Below are positions 23,286-28,946 of a stretch of DNA of 28,946 nucleotides, piece by piece. This stretch comes from JBDKJS01 sp039806065 (lineage in GTDB: Bacteria > Bacteroidota > Bacteroidia > AKYH767-A > 2013-40CM-41-45). The notes beneath the pieces are model-generated. The model did not search any database, had not been told where the DNA came from, and saw nothing but the letters and a program-made list of their open reading frames with translations. The position numbers and the translations under genes are program-made. Position 1 is the stretch's first letter; each line of letters starts with the position of its first letter. Location: NCBI GenBank assembly GCA_039806065.1, contig JBDKJS010000040.1:1-28946 (forward strand), written 5' to 3'.

Positions 23286-24653
23286 TTAAAATCGTGCAAA
23301 GGGTAGTGCATTGATATTATTTGCTACTGCGCGGCCGCATTCGTAGCCGGCTTCATTGTCCATGCGGTAGTGGATGCCACCGTAGAGGCGGCTTACAGCG
23401 GCTTCGTCAGCGGCATTGTAAAATGAGCTGAATGTGCGTGCAGCAAATCCATCGGCTACTTTTGATTGATCGGTAAATCCATAGTTATAACCATAAAGAT
23501 CTGTGAGCACTGTAGCAGCAGCGGCTGATTGGGTAGAATGGCCGGATGTGTATGCAGGAAATGGTGGTGTGCCAAAGAGTGAGTTCCAGTTAGGGTCTAT
23601 ATTGGCTTTGATGTAAGTGTTAGGGCGCTGCAGGGTATGCACATACTTAGCGCGCCAGCAGGCTACAAAAGCATCGGCAATGGCCATGCCCACTTTACAA
23701 TAAACGAGTGCGGCCTTTTCAAGATTGGCGCCTTCTGCTTCCAGTATTTGTTTGGTAATGGCTATCATGTGACCGGGAGGGGTGAAGGTGCCTCCACCAT
23801 CGGCCCAATAGAGGGCAATGGTATTTTGTTCTGGTGTAATGTTGTTTTTAGTTTGGTATACTTCATAAGCTGCATTGTAGAATGAGGTGCCCACAGTAGT
23901 ACTAAAAGGTATGGGGTTGGTGGGCATTACAATGGCAGTGGCATTGCCAGCGCTAAAGGTACGAGCTTGGCCCCAATAAGGCTGTACTGGGAGTGCAAAT
24001 GCTGGTGGTGTGGCTACCCATGCGCCAGCTACAGCAGGCACTACATAATTGGGATCGGTATTGCGCAATTGGGCTTGGTGGCCTATGGGGTCTGTAGCGC
24101 TCCAATTATAAATGGCTGTGGCTACTGCTGCTCCAAAGTTTTCTGATCGGTTAATGATTACTTGCGGCACGCCCGTGATCAATGCATTTTTATTGGCATT
24201 GTAAACAGAGTCTATCCAAAGAGGGGCATTGGCATTGAGTCCACCGGTATATACAAATAGATTGGTAAGGATGGTGTGCATGGATTTATTGGCAACTAGT
24301 CTCCAATCATGAAGCAATGGAATGGTTTGAGGAATCTGAGGACCGTTGACCGATGCTGAAATACTTCTGTACCGAATTGAACCTTTGATTACAGATTCAT
24401 AGAGGGTGAAGCTGGTCAACCCTAATGCACGTGATGCTACGGGAGGGGTGAATTTGGTGTCGCTCTTAATTAGTTTGAGCGATAGATTAAACCATGAGTG
24501 GGGCACATTGGCATCATAAGTACGGGTAAGGCGCCCTTCTGGTGTAGCGGTAACATTGCTATCGGAACCTATTTCGGCTTGTTCTTCTTTTTGACAAGCG
24601 CTAAATAGTAGGGTGATGGTTACCAGCGAGAGGGTAAAGTGTTTGAGTTTCAT
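23286..24653 (-). CDS. Vanadium-dependent haloperoxidase-like (PAP2 superfamily) lipoprotein
   Basis: 455 residues; lipoprotein signal ending LLFSAC (Cys20). The C-terminal half carries every residue of the vanadate/phosphate pocket, with spacing like fungal vanadium chloroperoxidase: Lys336 and Arg343 in KYVHTLQRP, the SGH triad 370-372 in PAYTSGHSTQSA, and Arg422 and His428 in SRLYGGIHYRMD. Members either use vanadate and peroxide to oxidise halides or act as acid phosphatases; the long, PAP2-like helical form without the short phosphatase layout favours the haloperoxidase branch, but bacterial relatives are often untested. It is a single gene with a strong promoter and terminator and would act at the cell surface or in the periplasm. 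Confidence 0.87.
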   Translation of the reverse strand: MKLKHFTLSLVTITLLFSACQKEEQAEIGSDSNVTATPEGRLTRTYDANVPHSWFNLSLKLIKSDTKFTPPVASRALGLTSFTLYESVIKGSIRYRSISASVNGPQIPQTIPLLHDWRLVANKSMHTILTNLFVYTGGLNANAPLWIDSVYNANKNALITGVPQVIINRSENFGAAVATAIYNWSATDPIGHQAQLRNTDPNYVVPAVAGAWVATPPAFALPVQPYWGQARTFSAGNATAIVMPTNPIPFSTTVGTSFYNAAYEVYQTKNNITPEQNTIALYWADGGGTFTPPGHMIAITKQILEAEGANLEKAALVYCKVGMAIADAFVACWRAKYVHTLQRPNTYIKANIDPNWNSLFGTPPFPAYTSGHSTQSAAAATVLTDLYGYNYGFTDQSKVADGFAARTFSSFYNAADEAAVSRLYGGIHYRMDNEAGYECGRAVANNINALPFARF

Positions 24654-24673
24654 ATTTTGTTTTTAGATGTTTT

Positions 24674-24705
24674 CAAAAATATGCTTTGTAAAAAAGTTGA
24701 CCAAA
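24674..24705 (-). promoter_or_regulatory. Promoter of the haloperoxidase-like gene
   Basis: TTTG (24705-24702), 20-base spacer, TATTTTTG (24681-24674) on the minus strand: both boxes match the Bacteroidota consensus. The ATG is 20 bases downstream. Confidence 0.75.
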
Positions 24706-24756
24706 ATGGGCGATCAAATAGTTCATTAATTTTGGCAAAGTGCGCATATAGGTTGG

Positions 24757-24795
24757 TAAAAAAAACGCAGGTTTGGAAAGATTCAAACCTGCGTT
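24757..24795 (-). terminator. Rho-independent terminator of the OmpA-family gene
   Basis: 12-bp perfect stem AACGCAGGTTTG/CAAACCTGCGTT with an 8-base loop and a run of T on the minus strand, 24 bases after the stop codon. Confidence 0.92.
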
Positions 24796-24819
24796 GCAAC
24801 ATGAATTGTAATGATAAAA

Positions 24820-27132
24820 TTATTCTACGATGGTAAATTCTACCCTTCGGTTTCTTTGGCGGCCTTCGGGTGTTTTATTATCGGCAATAGGCTTGGTGAG
24901 TCCATAACCTTTGGCAGTGATACGCAGAGGCGAAATGTTGCGATCAGTTAAATATTTTTTAACTGCATTGGCTCTATTCTGTGAAAGCTTTAGGTTATTG
25001 GCTGCTTTGCCCACATTGTCGGTGTGACCATCGATAAGTAGTTTGAAGGCTACTTTCTTATTGAGCAAGGTTACGAGTGCATCAAGATCGGCAAAGCTGG
25101 ATGATTTGATAACAGATTTTCCTGTTTCGAATTCAAGGTTTTTAAATACTTTATTGATTACCTCTTGTTCCTCTTGAGTGAGCACCACTTTTATAGGCTC
25201 TTTAGGTTTTTCTATTTTTTCAATTACGGGGCATCCTTTATTTTCTTTAGGTCCGGCTACATTAGGACAATCATCTTCTTTGTCGGTGAGTCCATCGGCA
25301 TCTGTATCGGGGCATCCGTCAAATTGTTGTATGCCGGCTACGTCAGGACATTTGTCAGCCAGATCAGTGATCCCATCATTATCTTGATCAGGGCATCCGT
25401 CAAGGGCAGCTAGTCCAGCCACATCGGGGCATTTGTCTTTTGAATCTATTATTTTATCGCCATCTTTATCAGGGCAGCCGTTGAATTCGGCAAGTCCAAA
25501 CTCAGTTGGGCAATCATCCTTACTATCAATGATTTTATCGTTATCAGTATCAGGACATCCGTTAAATTCTTTTAGCCCAGCTATTGTAGGGCATTCATCT
25601 TGAGCATCGGTAATGCCATCATTATCTTTATCAGGGCAACCTATGGTTAACCATGTGCCTCTTTCGGTAGGGCATTTATCTTTTTTATCGCTCACAGCAT
25701 CACCATCACGGTCTTTAACTTTTTTACGATCGAGAGAGAATTTGAGGCCAGTGTACACATCCATGCCACCAAGATCAGCAAGTCCGAAAAGGGATCCCAA
25801 TCTATCAGACCCTATGAAAAAGCTTCCCAAACGAAGGCCTACGCCTATGCGCAATAGCGAATATTGATACATGCTGATGGGCATGGCCACTTCTATCCAA
25901 TCTCTTTCATAGCGTGGGGTAAGGCTGGCATAATTTGCAGCAAAAAGTGCAGGCTTATTGGGGCTTAAGCGTTGTACTACGGTGGCGTTTAAGTAAAACT
26001 GGCGAGCCAGGTGATAGTCGGCCTGAAGGCTAATGGCACGAGGTAAGTACATATCGTATTGATCATCTTTTTTACTACGGCCAGGATTACCAAAAAATTG
26101 ATTGCTCAAAGTGGTGTCAAAATCGGTTACGTTGGCAAAGTTGATGGTGTCCCAATTTTGCCAAAGGGTAGATGCATTTCTGAAATCGAAAAGGCCTGTA
26201 TTGTTTTCAAATTTTATTTTACCAATATCAGTGATGCCAACCCCAAGTCTAAGTTTATATCTATTTTCTGTAGGGTCTTCTAATTTTTCGCCATCCATAT
26301 CATAGCGGAACTGATCGTATTTAGGACGGTATTCATAGGTAAAACCAACATCAAACCCCCATCCGGTGCCATTTACTAAATCTTTGTAACGGGCACCTTC
26401 AATATTTTCATCAAAACTGTGGCCATACTGCGTGTTGGCATCGGTAATGGCAAGGATGGTATCGTTAAATACGTTGTATCTTACCCCATCATTAATAGCA
26501 AAAGCTGAAGCATAACCCCATAGACGCTTGATGGTAACTGCACCTTTCAAATAATTTTTTCCGTTGTTTAATAATTTATGTCCGTAAGTAAAACCTAGTT
26601 CACTCCAGATCATAGAAGAAATTTTAAGACCATTATTGGTAAAATCAATTCCTTGGAGTGGATCAAATTTTAGTCCATCGTTTTCATAAGCAAATTTACC
26701 GATAGAACCACTCACATCTTTTGCTGTAACACCAGCTCTAACATTTGTTTGTATGGCTAGCCAGTGATCTTTAATATGAAATGTGGCAGAAAGGCCACGC
26801 ACCAAGGCAGCTACATCGGCATTAAAGAGTTTGTCTTTTTTATTAAAGTTGAACCTTTCAAAATAGCCTTTATTGTCAGATAGGTCAACGAGCCTTTTGA
26901 TGCCGAAAAACTTAAGACTGTCCTTAGGGTAATAAAGAAAGTCATTATCAGCTGATACACCTACGGTAACTAAATTGATATCCAGATTCAGTCTGTTTTC
27001 AACAAAGGTACTTGGGTTTAGCTGAAGACCAGAAGTTCCGCTATAGTTACTATTGGCAATGCCTAACATGGATTGCCCATGGGCATTCATCAAAAGTAGT
27101 ACGAAAGCAATCAGCAGTAAGGGTTTTTTCAT
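24820..27132 (-). CDS. DUF5723 / TSP3-repeat / OmpA-family outer membrane protein
   Basis: 770-residue outer-membrane protein. Signal peptide MKKPLLLIAFVLLLMNAHGQ. The N-terminal barrel-like DUF5723 region spans about 21-465 (MLGIANSNYSGTSGLQLNPS; strands such as LRLGVGITDIGKIKFEN and LLRIGVGLRLGSFFIGSDRL). Six 27-residue thrombospondin type 3 calcium-binding repeats (474-635) have the pattern D-x-D-x-D-x(4)-D-x2-D-x-CP. A linker follows, then an OmpA peptidoglycan-binding domain (about 655-768) with LLIDGHTDNVG, LSQNRANAVKKYL and the closing EGRQRNRRVEF. It likely tethers the outer membrane to the cell wall; the calcium-binding stalk positions the domains. It follows the YceI operon by 147 bases, with a hairpin between them. 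Confidence 0.9.
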   Translation of the reverse strand: MKKPLLLIAFVLLLMNAHGQSMLGIANSNYSGTSGLQLNPSTFVENRLNLDINLVTVGVSADNDFLYYPKDSLKFFGIKRLVDLSDNKGYFERFNFNKKDKLFNADVAALVRGLSATFHIKDHWLAIQTNVRAGVTAKDVSGSIGKFAYENDGLKFDPLQGIDFTNNGLKISSMIWSELGFTYGHKLLNNGKNYLKGAVTIKRLWGYASAFAINDGVRYNVFNDTILAITDANTQYGHSFDENIEGARYKDLVNGTGWGFDVGFTYEYRPKYDQFRYDMDGEKLEDPTENRYKLRLGVGITDIGKIKFENNTGLFDFRNASTLWQNWDTINFANVTDFDTTLSNQFFGNPGRSKKDDQYDMYLPRAISLQADYHLARQFYLNATVVQRLSPNKPALFAANYASLTPRYERDWIEVAMPISMYQYSLLRIGVGLRLGSFFIGSDRLGSLFGLADLGGMDVYTGLKFSLDRKKVKDRDGDAVSDKKDKCPTERGTWLTIGCPDKDNDGITDAQDECPTIAGLKEFNGCPDTDNDKIIDSKDDCPTEFGLAEFNGCPDKDGDKIIDSKDKCPDVAGLAALDGCPDQDNDGITDLADKCPDVAGIQQFDGCPDTDADGLTDKEDDCPNVAGPKENKGCPVIEKIEKPKEPIKVVLTQEEQEVINKVFKNLEFETGKSVIKSSSFADLDALVTLLNKKVAFKLLIDGHTDNVGKAANNLKLSQNRANAVKKYLTDRNISPLRITAKGYGLTKPIADNKTPEGRQRNRRVEFTIVE
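25228..25713 (-). repeat. Six tandem 81-base coding repeats (TSP3 modules)
   Basis: 486 bases made of exactly six 27-codon units, each ending in GCP and each holding a D-x-D-x-D calcium-loop pattern. The units have diverged in sequence but kept length, so the array is under protein-level constraint. Confidence 0.85.
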
Positions 27133-27258
27133 AAGTGATGGAAGTGAATTTGGTTATAATGAAATAAAAAATTTCATTCGGTAAAGAAAAGCAATTCAAT
27201 TTACACTTGGAAAGCTTGAAGAGAAAAAATAATTACAATTTTTCTTTATTTGAGCAAT

Positions 27259-27276
27259 ATCCCCTTATTAGGGGAT
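27259..27276 (-). terminator. Possible terminator hairpin after the YceI gene
   Basis: 7-bp perfect stem ATCCCCT/AGGGGAT with a 4-base loop, 3 bases past the stop codon. No T run follows on the minus strand, so termination is uncertain. Confidence 0.4.
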
Positions 27277-27279
27277 GGT

Positions 27280-27831
27280 TTAATCCTTTTTTATATATGG
27301 TATAAGTGTGGCATCAATGGTCACATCAACCGTTTCGGCAATATTTTTTACATACAGTGAAGGCACTTTGATATCGTATTCTTTAATGGTCAAGGGTGTT
27401 TTTGCATTGATCATTATTTCATTGCCTTTTACTGTTATTACGCCTGGTACAGTTACTTCTTTGGTTACCCCATGAAGTGTAAGTTTACCATTTGCAGTAA
27501 CTTGATAGGTGCCATCTTTTTTATAATCTATATCACCAATTATTTTTCCGTCAAAGAGCGAATAAGGAAATTTTTCACTTTCCATATAATTCTCATTGAA
27601 GTGTTCTTGCATAAGGGCACTTTCAAATTCGAAAGAAGATATTTTAACCTTAAATACGATGGCACCGGTAAGCGTATTCAGTAGCGGAGTGGTATATTTG
27701 TTTATAGCTTTTATATCTTCTAGTGGAGCGGCACTAAAAAAATCGATTTGACATTTTTTTGCAATAAATACTTGAGCTTGTGACTGAAAAATAAGTGTAG
27801 TCAGAGAGATGAGCAGTGCAAATTTTTTCAT
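27280..27831 (-). CDS. YceI-family periplasmic protein
   Basis: 183 residues with signal peptide MKKFALLISLTTLIFQSQAQ. The YceI lipocalin-like barrel follows: CQIDFFSAAPLEDIKAINKY, IVFKVKISSFEFESALMQEH, FNENYMESEKFPYSLFDGKI and a later TANGKLTLHGVTKEVTVPG. YceI proteins bind long isoprenoid or lipid molecules and often accompany cytochromes. It starts 17 bases after the DUF5777 gene in the operon that begins off the right edge. Compared with typical members the N-terminus is normal and the length is usual. The ligand is unknown; a quinone or polyisoprenoid is a possibility by family. Confidence 0.88.
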   Translation of the reverse strand: MKKFALLISLTTLIFQSQAQVFIAKKCQIDFFSAAPLEDIKAINKYTTPLLNTLTGAIVFKVKISSFEFESALMQEHFNENYMESEKFPYSLFDGKIIGDIDYKKDGTYQVTANGKLTLHGVTKEVTVPGVITVKGNEIMINAKTPLTIKEYDIKVPSLYVKNIAETVDVTIDATLIPYIKKD

Positions 27832-27848
27832 AATTTTTAACGTTTGTA

Positions 27849-28724
27849 TTATAGTGTAAATACTCTCGAGATATTGAAGCCAATTCTTACTCCGCCATTA
27901 CTCCAGCTGTCATTGGTAAGCGTGAGAAACTGATTTTCTACTATGCCAAATGAGTTGGTTACATGAATTTGGAATACGTGGCCACCTGTTTCTATTTCAT
28001 AACCTATGCCAAAAGAATCATGGTAGCCCTTTTCTATTGTTTTCTTCATTCTATATCCATACTCAAAAGTGATGGCTTGACGTTTGGTAAATTTTACGCG
28101 AGCTATCATGGCAGCTCCATAAGCAGTATTGTTATCAGCAGTATTGTTTACTATGTTATAATGTAAAAGCCAAGGCGCTACTTGCAGTGAAAAATGCGAA
28201 TTTAATTTTGAAGCGATCAATATTTGGTGGGCATAAGAAAGTCTGTATTGTTTTTTGCTATACAATGGTTCATTATTGATGGTTATGCCTTTTTGCATGT
28301 TGTAAAAAGCGGATGAGAAAAGCGTTATGCTTACGGGAACATGCCAATCTTGGGTTTGTCGCACGAGTTTATATTTTAGAAATCCGTCAAGCATTTTTTG
28401 ATAAGATGTTCTTCCGAATCCAGCCATCAATCTGCCATCATAGCTGTATTCTAGGCCAAGTCTAATGCTGGCTCCGCCATCGAGTCCAAATAAATTGTCG
28501 ATACCTGAATTAACCGTTCCGAATCGATGGGAGATTCTAAAGTCCAATGTGCGTTTTCCCAGTACTTCAACTGTGTGCATGTTGATGAGTCGGGTGTTTT
28601 TAAAGGTGGCTGTGGTAAAATCTTTTTGTTCAGGGCCGGTTTGCTCTGCTAGACTCCAAAGGTCTTGTGCGATAGTACATTTCATGATGCAAACCATGAT
28701 GAAAAGTAAGAAGGTATGTTTCAT
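27849..28724 (-). CDS. DUF5777-family outer membrane beta-barrel protein
   Basis: 291 residues from the ATG at 28724, which opens signal peptide MKHTFLLFIMVCIMKCTIAQ; a longer reading from 28790 lies in the upstream gene and is rejected. The mature chain matches DUF5777: FKNTRLINMHTVEVLGKRTL, DFRISHRFGTVNSGIDNLFG, ASIRLGLEYSYDGRLMAGFG and alternating strands through to the end (VFQIHVTNSFGIVENQ; GGVRIGFNISRVF). The family has no assigned function but is regularly next to c-type cytochrome domain proteins and YceI, as here: it starts 11 bases after the cytochrome gene's stop and ends 17 bases before YceI. Confidence 0.85.
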   Translation of the reverse strand: MKHTFLLFIMVCIMKCTIAQDLWSLAEQTGPEQKDFTTATFKNTRLINMHTVEVLGKRTLDFRISHRFGTVNSGIDNLFGLDGGASIRLGLEYSYDGRLMAGFGRTSYQKMLDGFLKYKLVRQTQDWHVPVSITLFSSAFYNMQKGITINNEPLYSKKQYRLSYAHQILIASKLNSHFSLQVAPWLLHYNIVNNTADNNTAYGAAMIARVKFTKRQAITFEYGYRMKKTIEKGYHDSFGIGYEIETGGHVFQIHVTNSFGIVENQFLTLTNDSWSNGGVRIGFNISRVFTL

Positions 28725-28735
28725 TGTATAATGTA

Positions 28736-28946
28736 TTAGTTGTTTAAATATCCTGCATTCACCCAAGCCCTTATTTTTCCAATTTCGCAATCACCTAGTT
28801 TGGGAAGTCCATCAGGCATGGCTTCGAAACCAGATGCGTGTGTAATGCTCCCTACTAGCTGACCACTTTGAGCTACAGCAGCCACACCAGCATATATGGT
28901 AAGGTCTATTCCACTTCCTGTATTGCCAGCTCCATGGCACGAGTTG
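28736..28946 (-). CDS. Cytochrome c domain protein (partial, 5' end off window)
   Basis: Only the last 69 residues are visible. The sequence opens inside a haem motif (NSCHG; the first cysteine lies off the edge) and continues GAGNTGSGIDLTIYAG, the probable distal methionine in FEAMPDGLPKLGDCEIGKI and the ending AWVNAGYLNN. This is the common small cytochrome c fold found at the end of many Bacteroidota exported proteins. It heads the visible part of an operon with a DUF5777 barrel and YceI. The rest of the protein cannot be described. Confidence 0.8.
   Translation of the reverse strand, partial: NSCHGAGNTGSGIDLTIYAGVAAVAQSGQLVGSITHASGFEAMPDGLPKLGDCEIGKIRAWVNAGYLNN

Noticed and set aside
23245..23289. 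Plus-strand TAAGGAGGT followed by a 10-codon frame starting at 23257
   Set aside because: A good Shine-Dalgarno match, but the peptide is tiny, no promoter precedes it, and it falls between the haloperoxidase stop and its terminator; probably chance.
25228..25713. Regular 81-base repeats resembling a repeat array
   Set aside because: They are coding TSP3 modules in frame within the OmpA-family gene, not a CRISPR array; no short identical repeats with spacers are present.
28725..28790. 22-codon N-terminal extension of the DUF5777 gene
   Set aside because: The extension overlaps the coding end of the upstream cytochrome gene and would bury the signal peptide that starts at 28724.

Overview
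The window is from a member of the Bacteroidota. Nine exact matches to the TAnnTTTG -7 promoter element of that phylum stand ahead of genes (several also with a TTTG-like -33 box), Shine-Dalgarno sequences are almost absent, and the gene content fits: a short primary sigma factor without region 1.1, the long form of GAPDH, and DUF5723/OmpA, DUF5777, YfhO and MbnP proteins. The sequence is AT-rich. I cannot place it below phylum with confidence; a Chitinophagales- or Sphingobacteriales-like genome is a guess.

Layout. 1-3320 is housekeeping on the minus strand: a partial GAPDH gene, the primary sigma factor, and the operon rpsF-rpsR-rplI, with clear promoters and terminators. 3466-5877 is a large YfhO-type membrane protein. 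5886-8178 is a tight minus-strand operon of two paralogous small lipoproteins and a lipoprotein that joins a c-type haem site to a YVTN beta-propeller. 8312-8902 is a PaaY-like gamma-carbonic-anhydrase-fold protein. 9070-12364 (plus) is a likely copper cassette: a small cysteine-motif protein, an MbnP-family lipoprotein, a dihaem MbnH/CcP-like lipoprotein and an outer-membrane-barrel-like protein. 12361-15663 (minus) is a carotenoid operon crtZ-crtI-crtB plus a TPR-like unknown, divergent from a PAS-only protein (15750-17279). Next come a penicillin-acylase-family Ntn hydrolase and tRNA-Arg(CCG). 20184-21720 holds an NTF2-like protein and an overlapping DoxX/VOC pair. 21814-22804 has no intact gene; it contains a decayed GIY-YIG nuclease gene and a palindrome-rich patch. 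RNase P RNA lies at 22805-23184 (minus), followed by a vanadium-haloperoxidase-like lipoprotein, a DUF5723-TSP3-OmpA protein, and an operon (partial cytochrome c domain, DUF5777 barrel, YceI) that runs off the right edge.

How the parts relate. Three separate clusters (5886-8178, 9070-12364, 27280-28946) each combine an exported c-type haem protein with poorly described lipoproteins or outer-membrane barrels. They are the best candidates for undescribed biology: the MbnP/MbnH cassette has a precedent in copper handling, while the paralogous-lipoprotein/haem-propeller operon has none that I know of.
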